A stretch of 64,000 nucleotides of DNA, taken from NCBI GenBank assembly GCA_031826515.1, contig CP134536.1, forward strand, positions 1,438,001-1,502,000, read 5' to 3'. Each line of letters begins with the position of its first letter. The stretch's first letter is position 1. The notes under the pieces are model-generated. The model was not told the origin of the DNA, ran no database searches, and saw only the letters and a program-made list of their open reading frames with translations. Positions 35,363 to 44,907 of this stretch are shown here, in pieces. A program made the translations under genes and the position numbers. This stretch comes from Flavobacteriaceae bacterium HL-DH10 (GTDB lineage Bacteria > Bacteroidota > Bacteroidia > Flavobacteriales > Flavobacteriaceae).

Positions 35363-35388
35363 AAAATTTTTCACAAATTAAAAATTCT

Positions 35389-35426
35389 AAAACCCAACTA
35401 AGCTATATTGTTTAGTTGGGTTTTTT
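35389..35426. terminator. Terminator between convergent genes
   Basis: AAAACCCAACTA (35389-35400) pairs with TAGTTGGGTTTT (35413-35424), followed by more T. It serves the + strand gene at 35108 and probably the minus strand gene at 35431. Confidence 0.85.
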
Positions 35427-35430
35427 ATAA

Positions 35431-35883
35431 TTACACCCCAAACTGACTTAAATGGTGATCTAAGTGTTTATAGAACAAATTATTCCATTCACTAGCTGTT
35501 AATTTTCCAAAAAAATATGATGGTTTATTATCAAAATAAGCCAGACCTAAACTTTGGGTTTTCTTAATATATTCTATTAACCTTTCTTTTTCTAAATCGA
35601 ACTCTTTGGCATCTGAAATAATAAATTCTGGTGCGGTTCTACTGTTTTTCTTGTATGGCTTTTCTCCAACAACATAAGGTTTTATAATAGCTTTAAGCAT
35701 CCATATTTTAAACCTGTTGGGTTTTGGGTGGATATTATCATAAATCATTTCGTAAGTCACATTGCAATGTGCCAACATTTGGTCAACACTCATCTTTCCC
35801 CATTGCGGTTTTGCATAGGCATCTAACTTATTAATTCTATCAATAATTATATTGGTTTCTTTTAAATCGAAGATGTTTTTCAT
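35431..35883 (-). CDS. DUF1569 (DinB-like) protein
   Basis: 150 residues. N-terminal LDAYAKPQWGKMSVDQMLAHCNVTYEM with the histidine of the DinB-like four-helix metal site, and a C-terminal HLDHHLSQFG that supplies the other histidines. DinB-like proteins use this triad to bind a divalent metal and several act in thiol transfer; the substrate here is unknown. Cytoplasmic, monocistronic. Confidence 0.85.
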   Translation of the reverse strand: MKNIFDLKETNIIIDRINKLDAYAKPQWGKMSVDQMLAHCNVTYEMIYDNIHPKPNRFKIWMLKAIIKPYVVGEKPYKKNSRTAPEFIISDAKEFDLEKERLIEYIKKTQSLGLAYFDNKPSYFFGKLTASEWNNLFYKHLDHHLSQFGV

Positions 35884-35968
35884 TACTTTTTATAATTAAT
35901 CTGTTAAAGTCTTCTAAATTAATAAAAAAGGAATATAAATTCAGATTTAAAAGATTAGAACAGGTAAA

Positions 35969-37720
35969 TTAAAACAATTTATTTAACGCTTTTAATTTAT
36001 TTTTAAGTTCTTGAATAGTAACTTCTTTAAAGTTAAATTCTAAATTAGGGTTCTCTTGGGTTTTAGTTTCAAGAAAATCTAAATAAAGCTTTCCTTTATT
36101 TTTTTTAATAGCAACAAGAATAACGTCTTCATCATTTGGCACCTCTTTAAAATCATATACTTCTCCATACTTACTGCTAGGTAAAACAGAATTAATTTCT
36201 TTAAAAACCATATTAATAATGGCGCCTTCCGAGTTTTTAATTTTGAATTTATATTTAATTCTGCTTCTATTACTTCTAAATCTATCACAGTTTATCCATC
36301 CCAAAAAAGAACTTCTTAAAATATAATTATTAACGTCTGAAACACTAAAATCTTTACTTGCAATTTTTGTTTCTAATTTTTTAGTAATTATTGAATCTGT
36401 TAATATATTTGAGAGTCTTGCATTTACACGGGGAATATTATTATTTGTAGTATTCTCATCAACTTGAAAAATAATAGGTAATGAATAAGGTACTGAAACC
36501 GCTTCCCCTCTTTGTTTACCAGGTTGCATTTTTGGTAATAATGAAATAACTCTTTGAGCTTCTTCAACTAGATCTGGATGATTAGCTCTGACTCGGATAT
36601 TCGCTACATCTCCATTTTTATCAATTTTAAAAATAACATTAATTCTTTGTCTTCCTGTTAAGCCAATTATAGAGGCTATGTCAGTATTAAACTTTCTTTG
36701 TACAAATTTACTAATGGCATCACTAGTACAATTTTTTCTAAGAGATGCTTTATCGAGATTCTCACAACCTGGATATATTGGAGGCACTTGAACAACAGCA
36801 AAAGGGACATCAATATCTTCTTCAAATTCTTTAAATTCAACACTTTCTGTTATTGCATTATCTTCAAGATTCCAGTTAATTAAGCCATTTTTCCATTCGC
36901 CAGAAAACAATTGCATATCTTTTTTCTTGTTTTTTGTTGGAAATAAAATTTCAATACTTGTATTTTCTTTTAACTTTAAATCTACTTCACCTTTTTTAGC
37001 TTCAATAAAAAGCATACCTCCTGTTTCTAATTGTTTTCCGTTTGATATTGTACTTAAATTAGCTAAAAGCATATCAGATAACTTGTAATATTCTGTAACA
37101 TTCAAATTAATGTTTCCATTTATAATATCGCCTTTAGCATCAACAAATGAGTTTGCTTTTATAATTAGTTTAGTACCTTCCTTACAAACTAAAACAGTAT
37201 CTTTTTGTGTGTTTATTTTTAGTTTTTGAGGTGTTTTTTTAAATGAAGTCTCAACGTTGTTAATTGGTTTTAATGCTACAACTTTTACAACTTCTTTTTT
37301 AGGAGAAACAGAATCTTTTAAAATTATTGGTTCATTTATTTTAATTGAAGTTTCAATAGCTTTTTTAATTGGAATAGTATCAACTACGATACTATTATCA
37401 TTAAGGTTTTTACTTTGAATTGGTTCTTCTGGTTTATTTGAAATTATAGCATAAAAAACTACAGCAATAGCTAAAACAGAAATTAAAATTCCTAAAGCCT
37501 TAAACCATTTATTTCTAACATAAATCTGTTTCGCTTTCACAATGTCTGTTTTTAATTTCTGACGTTTTAAACCTTCTAAAAACAAAGTATGCTCATCAAA
37601 AAGAGAGTTAAAATCTGAATCGGTTTTTAAACGGTTTTCAAAAATTAGAATCTCACTTTCAGAAAGTGCTTTGTTTAAATAACTATTAATTAACTCTATA
37701 TTTTCTATATAATTTTCCAT
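35969..37720 (-). CDS. Anti-sigma-like membrane protein with TonB-C-like domain
   Basis: 583 residues. The cytoplasmic N-terminus (about 1-70, LINSYLNKALSESEILIFENRL) resembles the short anti-sigma domains of Bacteroidetes. One membrane helix follows (about 72-93). The periplasmic part has a beta-rich segment (about 170-290) and a TonB C-terminal-like domain (about 312-425: PPIYPGCENLDKASLRKNC, VIFKIDKNGDVANIRVRA, LLPKMQPGKQRGEAVSVPY), then an unassigned tail. Eleven bases downstream of the sigma factor gene, so probably its regulator. The TonB-C domain is followed by about 155 more residues, which is unusual. Confidence 0.75.
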   Translation of the reverse strand: MENYIENIELINSYLNKALSESEILIFENRLKTDSDFNSLFDEHTLFLEGLKRQKLKTDIVKAKQIYVRNKWFKALGILISVLAIAVVFYAIISNKPEEPIQSKNLNDNSIVVDTIPIKKAIETSIKINEPIILKDSVSPKKEVVKVVALKPINNVETSFKKTPQKLKINTQKDTVLVCKEGTKLIIKANSFVDAKGDIINGNINLNVTEYYKLSDMLLANLSTISNGKQLETGGMLFIEAKKGEVDLKLKENTSIEILFPTKNKKKDMQLFSGEWKNGLINWNLEDNAITESVEFKEFEEDIDVPFAVVQVPPIYPGCENLDKASLRKNCTSDAISKFVQRKFNTDIASIIGLTGRQRINVIFKIDKNGDVANIRVRANHPDLVEEAQRVISLLPKMQPGKQRGEAVSVPYSLPIIFQVDENTTNNNIPRVNARLSNILTDSIITKKLETKIASKDFSVSDVNNYILRSSFLGWINCDRFRSNRSRIKYKFKIKNSEGAIINMVFKEINSVLPSSKYGEVYDFKEVPNDEDVILVAIKKNKGKLYLDFLETKTQENPNLEFNFKEVTIQELKNKLKALNKLF

Positions 37721-37731
37721 GATTTCTCGAA

Positions 37732-38271
37732 TTAAGATTGAACCGTTTTACTAGTTTGATAGATGTTCTTTGCTTTTGTTAAGCACTTATACTTCTGGTT
37801 TTTTGCAATTTTTTCAGATTTAAATTGCATCACTTTCGCTATCTCTTTAAAAGACATGGCTTTGTTGTAAAACAGTTGTAAAAGTTGCTGACATCGTTCT
37901 CCTAATTCGAGAAATGCATGCTCTGCGAGTTGGTATTTTTTTTCTTCTAAAACACTGTTGAAGTATTCAACTTCTGTATCGTTTAAATTATGAAGTTCTT
38001 CTTTTGAAAATTTCTTTTGAGCATCTTTCCAAATAAATCGAGATACCGAATATAAATAAGTGTAAAAAGATGAAGTAAGTTTGAAATCTGACTTTTCTAG
38101 ATTTCTATTTAAAATTATTAATGCTTCTTGAAATACATCTAAAGCATCTTGTTTTTGTCCGCCTTTAGATAAAACTAAGGCTTCAATTTTAGGGTATAGG
38201 CTATATAGTTTACTAAAAGCATTTTCCCGCTGACCATCTTTAAAGAGTTCTAAGATTTTTTTATCGTTCAT
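37732..38271 (-). CDS. RNA polymerase sigma factor, sigma-70/ECF type
   Basis: 179 residues. Region 2 (about 15-90) with the core-binding pattern DALDVFQEALIILNRNL and SFYTYLYSVSRFIWKD. Region 4 (about 115-165) with ERCQQLLQLFYNKAMSFKEIAKVMQFKSEKIAKNQKYKCLTK as the -35 reading helix-turn-helix. No sigma 1.1 or region 3, so it is ECF-like. First gene of an operon with the membrane anti-sigma-like protein. Target genes unknown. Confidence 0.9.
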   Translation of the reverse strand: MNDKKILELFKDGQRENAFSKLYSLYPKIEALVLSKGGQKQDALDVFQEALIILNRNLEKSDFKLTSSFYTYLYSVSRFIWKDAQKKFSKEELHNLNDTEVEYFNSVLEEKKYQLAEHAFLELGERCQQLLQLFYNKAMSFKEIAKVMQFKSEKIAKNQKYKCLTKAKNIYQTSKTVQS

Positions 38272-38379
38272 AAAACTGGTTTATTACTTAATGGTCATTA
38301 TGCTAAAAGGTCACCTAAAATATTTTAAAAAAATTAAACATTTAGTTTAACTGAATAAGATTCCTGCTTTCTCAGGAAT

Positions 38380-39144
38380 TTAAAACCTACGTTCTTTCTG
38401 TATCTGTTCGTAAGCAGCTTGTACCTGTCTAAACTTTTCTTCGGCGCCTTTTTGGTGTTCTTTGCCTAAATGAATCACTTTATCTGGATGGTATTTTTTA
38501 GCCATTTTTCGGTAGGCTTTTTTAATGTCATCTACCGTAGCACTTTTAGTTATTTCTAAAACTTTATAAGCATTATCGCTGCTGTTATAAAACATGGCTT
38601 TTATACTCTCGTAATCTCGCGAGCTAATTCCTAAATAACCAGCCATGGTATAAATTTGTTTTACCTCATCTTCGGTAACCGTCCCATCGGCTTTCGCAAT
38701 ACCAAACAAAAAATGCATCAATTGTAAACGAGACGGATGATCCATCATTTGTTTAATTTGAAAACACACTTGCCTTGTAGATATATTTTTCTGTCTGCTT
38801 ATATTTTTAAACAATTTAAAAGCATGATTGGCACGTTCCTTTCCATACATATTTACAAATTGCTGACGCACAAAATCTAACTCACGTTGGTCTTGAACCC
38901 CATCAGCTTTTATAACAATAGATGCTAAAACAAGCAAGCTTACTTCAAAATCGCCCGATTGTGTTTGTGGTCTGCCTTGTGGTTGTGTACGATAAGTTGT
39001 TCTTCTTCGTCCTTGTAATTGCGGTTGCTCTTTTCCATCTGCTAATGCATCAACCACACTACCTAATGCTAAACCAATAATAGCCCCAATTGGACCTCCA
39101 AACGACCAGCCTAAAGAAGCGCCTATCCATTTTGAAAAACTCAT
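38380..39144 (-). CDS. TerB and J-domain protein (DjlA-like)
   Basis: 254 residues from ATG 39144 ([13 protein letters not shown]); an in-frame ATG 29 codons upstream gives an unconvincing extension. N-terminal glycine-rich hydrophobic segment (about 7-30, [24 protein letters not shown]), a central TerB-like helical domain (about 65-180, [17 protein letters not shown]) and a C-terminal J-domain (about 190-250) with [19 protein letters not shown], including the HPD tripeptide that activates DnaK. It is a membrane-associated co-chaperone by analogy with DjlA. Confidence 0.9.
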   Translation of the reverse strand: MSFSKWIGASLGWSFGGPIGAIIGLALGSVVDALADGKEQPQLQGRRRTTYRTQPQGRPQTQSGDFEVSLLVLASIVIKADGVQDQRELDFVRQQFVNMYGKERANHAFKLFKNISRQKNISTRQVCFQIKQMMDHPSRLQLMHFLFGIAKADGTVTEDEVKQIYTMAGYLGISSRDYESIKAMFYNSSDNAYKVLEITKSATVDDIKKAYRKMAKKYHPDKVIHLGKEHQKGAEEKFRQVQAAYEQIQKERRF

Positions 39145-39309
39145 GTAAGTATCTATTTTATTTATCGTCAAACCTACATATAAAATCATTCTCTTAAAAG
39201 AATAAAGTATATTAAGTCGGTTCACGCTCACCTATTTAATAAAATAAAAAAACGAGCGGAAATATAATATTAGTTAGTTGATTATTATACCTTATTGTTA
39301 CACAATTGG

Positions 39310-39317
39310 TATCTTTG
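39310..39317 (+). promoter_or_regulatory. -7 box of brxB promoter
   Basis: TATCTTTG fits TAnnTTTG and lies 38 bases before the bacilliredoxin start codon. Confidence 0.5.
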
Positions 39318-39355
39318 CAATCTAAAAAATTGTTAATTATTTAAATTTAAAAAAT

Positions 39356-39766
39356 ATGTATCCAGCAGAATTAGTAAAACCAATGCGCGAAGATTTAACA
39401 AATGTTGGTTTTGAAGAATTACATACTGCCGAAGCGGTTGATGCGGCTATAGCAAAAGAAGGTACTACTCTTGTAGTTGTAAATTCAGTTTGTGGTTGTG
39501 CAGCAGCTAACGCACGTCCAGGTGCTAGAATGAGTTTAGCTAACAATAAAAAACCAGATCATATTGTAACTGTTTTTGCAGGTGTTGACAAAGAAGCTGT
39601 TGATGCTGCTCGTGGTTATATGGTTCCGTTTCCTCCTAGCTCACCAAGTATGGCATTATTTAAAGACGGCCAATTGGTACACATGTTAGAACGCCACCAT
39701 ATTGAAGGACGTCCTGCAGAATTAATTGCAGAAAACCTTGTTGATGCTTATAACGAGCATTGCTAG
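39356..39766 (+). CDS. Bacilliredoxin BrxA/BrxB family
   Basis: 136 residues, the usual family length. The active-site CGC (46-48) sits in NSVCGCAAANARPGAR, with the conserved VTVFAGVDKEAVDAARGYM and PPSSPSMALFKDG segments. In bacilli, CGC bacilliredoxins remove bacillithiol from proteins; Flavobacteria carry homologues and some make bacillithiol. Cytoplasmic. Monocistronic between a -7 box and a strong terminator. Confidence 0.93.
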   Translation: MYPAELVKPMREDLTNVGFEELHTAEAVDAAIAKEGTTLVVVNSVCGCAAANARPGARMSLANNKKPDHIVTVFAGVDKEAVDAARGYMVPFPPSSPSMALFKDGQLVHMLERHHIEGRPAELIAENLVDAYNEHC

Positions 39767-39791
39767 AATAGCATTAAACAATTATATAGCA

Positions 39792-39820
39792 AAAAAACCC
39801 ACGATAATCGTGGGTTTTTT
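39792..39820 (+). terminator. Terminator after bacilliredoxin gene
   Basis: AAAAAACCCACGAT (39792-39805) and ATCGTGGGTTTTTT (39807-39820) form a long perfect stem with a T tract. It lies 26 bases past the stop. Confidence 0.9.
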
Positions 39821-39876
39821 ATTTAATCACGCAACCCTTTTTATAAATTGGCATCTTAATAATAAACTGCATTTTT

Positions 39877-40266
39877 ATGAAAAAAATAATAGTTCCTTTA
39901 TTTTCAGTCTGTTTATTATTTATGGCTTTTCAATGTGAAGACAACAACACTATCACTATGGAAGAGGAAAAAGAATCATTAAATGTTTCTAAAAAAATTA
40001 TTGAAGATTTAGCCAATACCTCTATTTGCAATGAAACTACCACATGCAAATTTATAGCTTTTGGCAGCAAACCATGTGGAGGTCCTTGGAGCTATTTAAC
40101 ATATTCTACTTCAATTGATACGGATAGATTAGAAGGTTTAGTTAATGAATTCAATGAAAAACAAGCCGATTTTAATCAAAAATGGAACATTGCATCTGAT
40201 TGTTCCTTTGTAACACCTCCATTAAGTATCGAATGCAAAAACAACACCTGTATTCCCGTATATTAA
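39877..40266 (+). CDS. Lipoprotein, hypothetical
   Basis: 129 residues. Lipoprotein signal with lipobox FMAFQC (Cys 20). The mature part has six further cysteines and motifs CKFIAFGSKPCGGPWSYL, YSTSIDTDRLEGLVNEFNEKQ and CSFVTPPLSIECKNNTC, a pattern seen in conserved flavobacterial lipoproteins of unknown function. The cysteines probably form disulfides in the envelope. Monocistronic, followed by a terminator. Confidence 0.85.
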   Translation: MKKIIVPLFSVCLLFMAFQCEDNNTITMEEEKESLNVSKKIIEDLANTSICNETTTCKFIAFGSKPCGGPWSYLTYSTSIDTDRLEGLVNEFNEKQADFNQKWNIASDCSFVTPPLSIECKNNTCIPVY

Positions 40267-40303
40267 TCCAATAATTTATTATAAGACTGGAATTAAAAAA
40301 TTA

Positions 40304-40336
40304 AAACCATAATTTTATTGTGGTTTTTTTATTTTT
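40304..40336 (+). terminator. Terminator after the lipoprotein gene
   Basis: AAAACCA and TGGTTTT with an 11-base loop, then a long T-rich tract. TATTTTTG at 40330-40337 also fits a -7 box for the following acyltransferase gene, whose ATG is only 5 bases on. Confidence 0.6.
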
Positions 40337-40341
40337 GCGAC

Positions 40342-41077
40342 ATGCAAAAACTATTGTCTTACCCTTTAACCATAATTTATTACCTGTTTTTTTTTAACAC
40401 TTATAGTCTTTCATCCTATCCAGTGGTTTTGTTTTAATGTTTTTGGCTATCAAGCACATAAAAAAAGTGTTGATGGATTACAATTTACATTAATGCGTTG
40501 CGCAAATATTTTAGGCACACGTTTTACGTTTAACAATCCACACCAAATAGACATTAATCAACCCCTTATAATAGTAGCTAACCATCAAAGTTTACACGAT
40601 ATCTATCCTATTACTTGGTACATGCGTAAATATCATCCTAAATTTATTAGCAAAATAGAATTAGGAAAAGGCATTCCAAGTGTATCTTACAATTTACGCC
40701 ATGGAGGCGCGGCTTTAATCGATAGAAAGAACCCACGCCAATCAGTCCCTGCTCTTATAAAGTTTGGTGAGTATATTGAAACAAATAAGCGAACTGCTGT
40801 TATTTTTCCTGAAGGCACACGAAGTAAAAATGGCGAACCAAAACCATTTCAAACAAAAGGTTTGGAAATTTTAATTAAAAAAATTCCATCCGCTTTAATT
40901 GTCCCTATTACTATAAACAACTCTTGGAAAATGTTCCGTTATGGTAAATTTCCAATGGGTTTAGGCACTCATATCACTTTTACTGTGCATAAGCCTTTAA
41001 AAGTTGCTACCTTTGTAGATAAACAAGAACTTATTAATAGTATTGAAACAACTATTAAACAACATATAATACCTTAA
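40342..41077 (+). pseudogene. 1-acyl-sn-glycerol-3-phosphate acyltransferase, frameshifted in a T-run
   Basis: The downstream frame (ATG 40493 to 41077, 194 residues) has the acyltransferase motifs NHQSLHD (HX4D catalytic pair) and FPEGTRS, but lacks the N-terminal membrane segment. That segment is present in another frame from ATG 40342 (MQKLLSYPLTIIYYLFFF). It passes through nine T (40387-40395) and stops at a TAA soon after. Removing one T restores LTLIVFHPIQWFCFNVFGY and joins both parts into about 245 residues, the usual family length. It is a real +1 frameshift, a sequencing error or slippage at the homopolymer. The enzyme makes phosphatidic acid at the inner membrane. 11 bases before the desaturase gene. 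Confidence 0.85.
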
Positions 41078-41088
41078 ATATATAAATT

Positions 41089-42087
41089 ATGTCTTTAAAA
41101 AATAAGAGATTTGAAGTGATGCAGTTTTTAGAAAAAGACATTGATGCATTAGTAGAAAAATATTTGATCCCAATTGAAAGTATCTGGCAACCAACAGATT
41201 TTTTGCCAAATTCTGAAACAAATGATAACGCTTTTTTTGAAGAAGTTAAAGAGATTAGAGAATTAGCAAAAGAATTGCCTTATGATTTCTGGGTGGTTTT
41301 AGTAGGTGATATGATTACCGAAGAAGCATTACCAACCTACGAATCGTGGCTTATGGATGTTGAAGGTGTCGACCAAGTTAACGGACAAACTGGATGGTCT
41401 AAATGGGTGCGCCAATGGACTGCAGAAGAAAACAGACACGGCGATGTGCTTAATAAGTACCTATATCTTTCTGGTCGTGTAAATATGAGAGAAATAGAAA
41501 TTACGACGCAACATCTTATTGCCGATGGTTTTGATATTGGTACCGATAGAGATCCTTATAAAAACTTTGTTTATACCAGTTTTCAAGAATTAGCAACGTA
41601 TGTGTCGCATAATCGTGTAGCTAAATTAGCTAAAGATAAAGGCAACAAGCGTTTATCTAAAATGTGTAAAATTATTTCTGGAGACGAAATGAGACACCAC
41701 CATGCTTATTCGGAATTTGTGGAGCGCATTTTTGAAGTAGACCCAAGTCAAATGATGATGGCTTTTCATTACATGATGAAACAAAAAATAACGATGCCAG
41801 CTCACTTTTTAAGAGAAACTGGTGGCAAAATAGGATCGGCATTTGAAGAATTTTCAAACACAGCACAACGCATAGGTGTTTATACTTCAATGGATTATAT
41901 TGACATTTTAGAAAAACTCATTAAACGTTGGGAAATAGATAAAATTTCAAACCTTAATGATGAAGCCGAAAAAGCAAGAGATTACTTAATGAAACTACCT
42001 TCTAGAATGTTTCGTGTTGCAGAGCGCATGAAAGTTCCAGAAAACTCTTTTCAATTTAGATGGGTAGAACCAGCAATAATAAAATAA
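41089..42087 (+). CDS. Acyl-ACP desaturase
   Basis: 332 residues. Soluble di-iron desaturase with the two ExxH-type motifs EENRHGDVLNKY (about 119-130) and GDEMRHHHAYSEF (about 198-210), plus the further glutamates of the four-helix bundle. It introduces a double bond into ACP-bound stearate or palmitate, using ferredoxin and oxygen. Directly behind the acyltransferase gene, so fatty-acid desaturation and phospholipid synthesis may be co-expressed. A terminator follows. Confidence 0.93.
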   Translation: MSLKNKRFEVMQFLEKDIDALVEKYLIPIESIWQPTDFLPNSETNDNAFFEEVKEIRELAKELPYDFWVVLVGDMITEEALPTYESWLMDVEGVDQVNGQTGWSKWVRQWTAEENRHGDVLNKYLYLSGRVNMREIEITTQHLIADGFDIGTDRDPYKNFVYTSFQELATYVSHNRVAKLAKDKGNKRLSKMCKIISGDEMRHHHAYSEFVERIFEVDPSQMMMAFHYMMKQKITMPAHFLRETGGKIGSAFEEFSNTAQRIGVYTSMDYIDILEKLIKRWEIDKISNLNDEAEKARDYLMKLPSRMFRVAERMKVPENSFQFRWVEPAIIK

Positions 42088-42108
42088 TTATAACACATTA
42101 TATCTTTA

Positions 42109-42146
42109 AAAAAATTCCTTTCCCAACCGAAAGGAATTTTTATTTT
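42109..42146 (+). terminator. Terminator after acyl-ACP desaturase
   Basis: AAAAATTCCTTTC and GAAAGGAATTTTT form a 13-bp stem around CCAACC with a T-rich tail. Confidence 0.85.
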
Positions 42147-42283
42147 TACACCAGTTATTAATTGAATTTAGTGGAAAATAAAAATAAAGCATAGCATTAC
42201 TTACGGTTTCTTTTTATTTTGAATAGAAAGAAAAAAAAAGGCGTTTTATTACGATAAATTTAACTGATAAATGGTATTAAACA

Positions 42284-42952
42284 ATGACAAACTCAGAAGA
42301 CATTATTAATAAAACAAAAACGTTTGTAAAAGAAACGCTAGCCCATGCAGAAGGCGGGCACGATTGGTTTCATACCCTAAGAGTTTATAATAATTCATTA
42401 CTCATCTCTAAAAATGAATCTGTAGATAACTTTGTAGTTTCTCTAGGTGCTTTATTACACGATATTGCCGACAGTAAATTTCATGATGGCGATGAAACCC
42501 TTGGACCTAAACTAGCACGCGAATTTTTATTTAAACTAAATGTAGACTCTTTAGTTATTGAACATGTTATAAATATTATTGAAAATATTTCTTTTAAAAT
42601 GAGTCTTTCAACAAACAAAACAGAACGATTCACATCTGCAGAATTAAATGTTATACAAGATGCCGATAGATTAGATGCCATTGGCGCTATTGGTATAGCA
42701 AGATGCTTTAATTATGGTGGTTTTAAAAATAGAGCACTTTACAATCCAGATATAAAGCCAAATCTTAATATGAGTAAATCGGAGTATAAAAACTCAACAG
42801 CTCCAACAATCAATCATTTTTATGAAAAACTATTGTTGTTAAAAGATAAAATGAATACTAAAACAGGAAAAAAGATAGCCAATGAACGCCACGATTACAT
42901 GTTAAGTTTTTTAGATCAATTTTATAAAGAATGGCACGGTACTAACCTATAA
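42284..42952 (+). CDS. HD domain phosphohydrolase
   Basis: 222 residues. HD-domain metal ligands are visible: H in GGHDWFHTLRVYNN (about 27-31), HD in GALLHDIADSKFHDG (about 58-66) and D in IQDADRLDAIGAIGIARCF. This is the YedJ/PF01966-like type that hydrolyses phosphate esters of nucleotides; the substrate is not predictable. Cytoplasmic. The 3' end overlaps the convergent AraC gene by 11 bases. Confidence 0.92.
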   Translation: MTNSEDIINKTKTFVKETLAHAEGGHDWFHTLRVYNNSLLISKNESVDNFVVSLGALLHDIADSKFHDGDETLGPKLAREFLFKLNVDSLVIEHVINIIENISFKMSLSTNKTERFTSAELNVIQDADRLDAIGAIGIARCFNYGGFKNRALYNPDIKPNLNMSKSEYKNSTAPTINHFYEKLLLLKDKMNTKTGKKIANERHDYMLSFLDQFYKEWHGTNL

Positions 42953-43814
42953 TCATCTTTATTTCCTTTCTATAACTTGATGCGCTTTTACCTGTTATCT
43001 CATTAAACTGCTTATTAAAATGCGAGAAATTATTAAATCCGCATTCAAAACAAACATCGGCAATACTCATTTGGCTTTCGTTAAGTAACTTTGTAGCATG
43101 TACTACTCTATATTCATTAACTAATTGTGTGAATGTTTTCCCAGTTGCTTTCTTAAAATAACGACAAAATGCTGGTACAGTCATACTTACCTCATTTGCT
43201 ATTTCATCTAAAGTAATATGTTTTTGAAAATTTTTATTAACATATTTAAAAATAACATCTACTTTAGAACTATCCTGTGCTTCAGTTTCAAAAGCAAAAC
43301 CATCAGCATTCAACAAATTATAATCATCTGTTTTTGCTAAATAATTCAATATATCTAAAAATTTCAAGACACGCTTAAGACCATCATATTCTGAAAGTTT
43401 TTCAATTTTAGATCCTATCTTCTTTTTGGTACCTACTTTAAATCGGATTCCTTTTTTTGCTCTTTCAAATAAAGATACTATAGGAGCTATTTCTGGAACA
43501 TTAAGAAAGTCATCTCCTAAAAAATTAGACCTAAACTGTATAGTCGTTTCTGTACCGTTTGCAGTTAATCTATCTGTAAACCCATTATGAGGTAAATTAG
43601 ATCCTATTAATATAAGTTGACTATTATTAAAATAAGATAAATGGTTACCAATATGTGTTTTTCCTTGCCCTTTGTTAATATAAATAAGCTCCAATTCTGG
43701 ATGAAAATGCCAATATGCACCATTCTTATCTACAGTATCTACATGTTGCTTAACTAATATAGAACTTCCGAAACTAGGGGTGAGCTTCCTAAAAGTTGGT
43801 TTTTTATTAATCAT
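42942..43814 (-). CDS. AraC family transcriptional regulator with cupin domain
   Basis: 290 residues. N-terminal cupin (about 20-110, YWHFHPELELIYINKGQGKTHIGNHL) for ligand sensing, then two helix-turn-helix units at the C-terminus (about 190-288): HITLDEIANEVSMTVPAFCRYFKKATGKTF and SIADVCFECGFNNFSHFNKQFNEITG. The architecture is that of sugar-responsive regulators. No nearby sugar operon to suggest a ligand. Monocistronic; the 636-base upstream gap holds a decayed gene copy. Confidence 0.92.
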   Translation of the reverse strand: MINKKPTFRKLTPSFGSSILVKQHVDTVDKNGAYWHFHPELELIYINKGQGKTHIGNHLSYFNNSQLILIGSNLPHNGFTDRLTANGTETTIQFRSNFLGDDFLNVPEIAPIVSLFERAKKGIRFKVGTKKKIGSKIEKLSEYDGLKRVLKFLDILNYLAKTDDYNLLNADGFAFETEAQDSSKVDVIFKYVNKNFQKHITLDEIANEVSMTVPAFCRYFKKATGKTFTQLVNEYRVVHATKLLNESQMSIADVCFECGFNNFSHFNKQFNEITGKSASSYRKEIKMIIG

Positions 43815-43894
43815 AACAAATCTATTATATTACAAAATTACAATATATAACTCTGGAAACGTATCATTTATTACCGAAATTGTGTGTTATTTTA

Positions 43895-44195
43895 TCATCA
43901 CACTCATTTAACATTTAGTTAACAGATAATTTAGCATATAAATAGGTCAAATTTGATGTTTTTTTTACTTCACTTCTGCAGTAATTTTGTCTTGCAGATT
44001 ATTAGTAATATATGCTATCGTAAAACATTTAGTAATGTATTTATTAAAGTTACACGATAATTAAAACTTAAAAGATTTAAAAAACATATAATAGCTCTGA
44101 TAATAAAGAGTTTACAATATTCATTAATAATTAGTTTAATGTCTTATTTAGTTTAGTTGGTAAAGTGAGCTGTGGTGGCTCACTTTTTTTTGATT
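43895..44195 (+). pseudogene. Remnant of a small secreted-protein gene (internal deletion)
   Basis: 43914-43965 resembles the upstream region of the gene at 45315 (shared GATAATTTAGCATATAAAT). About 44106-44194 is nearly identical to its last codons and terminator (45868-45957): AAAGAGTTTACAA-ATTCATTAATAATTAG, the following leader and the hairpin AAAGTGAGC/GCTCACTTT. The coding body between is missing or unrecognisable. The rest of the 43815-44450 gap shows no gene. The hairpin here may still act as a terminator. Confidence 0.7.
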
Positions 44196-44450
44196 TAATT
44201 TTAAATTGTAAACTACATAAACTTAAGGTCTACATTCGGATCAAGTCAAAAAGTTGCTCTACTAATAATTAGTAATGTTTAATGGTAATTGTTTGCATGA
44301 TAAATATCATATCATTTCTAGGAATAAATAATTAAATTAAAACATTGAAAATATTTTGTGTGCAATTTAATACTTCCGTTTTTTATTTCAACTAATTACC
44401 ATACGCAAGATATTTCTCAATAGAATTCATTCACTTTAATTACTATTATT

Positions 44451-44888
44451 ATGAAATTTCTGTATCTAATAATTTTAGTTTGTTCTTTTCATATTTCAGA
44501 AGCTCAAGCAATTGACAGCACAATAACAAAAACACCTCAAGAACTATATGACTTCCACACTTTAAAACAAAAAAGGAATAAAACTGCAGCATGGATTCTA
44601 GTTGGTAGTGGACTAATAATGACCATGTCTGGGTTAGTTATTAATAGTACAGATGAAGCTGCAGAAGCTCTTACTCTAGGTTTAGTGGATATAGAAGAGG
44701 TGCATAAAGGAGATTGGTTAATTTATACTGGTGGAGCAACATCGCTTGCGAGTATTCCATTCTTTATATCAGGGAGTAAACACAAAAGAAAAGCAACCCT
44801 TTCATTAAAAGGAGAACAAAATTTAGTCGGAAATATAACTTTTCGCAAATTCAATAATTTGTCAGTTGAATTAAAAATAGATTTTTAA
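44451..44888 (+). CDS. Secreted/membrane protein, hypothetical
   Basis: 145 residues, function not recognised. Signal peptide about 1-19 (CSFHISEAQA), a conserved-looking YDFHTLKQKRNKTAAWIL stretch, a hydrophobic segment (about 47-65, ILVGSGLIMTMSGLVI), a second (about 92-107, GGATSLASIPFFISG) and a basic loop SKHKRKAT. The C-terminal FRKFNNLSVELKIDF looks like a beta strand. Resembles small inner-membrane proteins that are frequent in Flavobacteria. Confidence 0.75.
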   Translation: MKFLYLIILVCSFHISEAQAIDSTITKTPQELYDFHTLKQKRNKTAAWILVGSGLIMTMSGLVINSTDEAAEALTLGLVDIEEVHKGDWLIYTGGATSLASIPFFISGSKHKRKATLSLKGEQNLVGNITFRKFNNLSVELKIDF

Positions 44889-44907
44889 TGATTCAATAAA
44901 GATTAAA

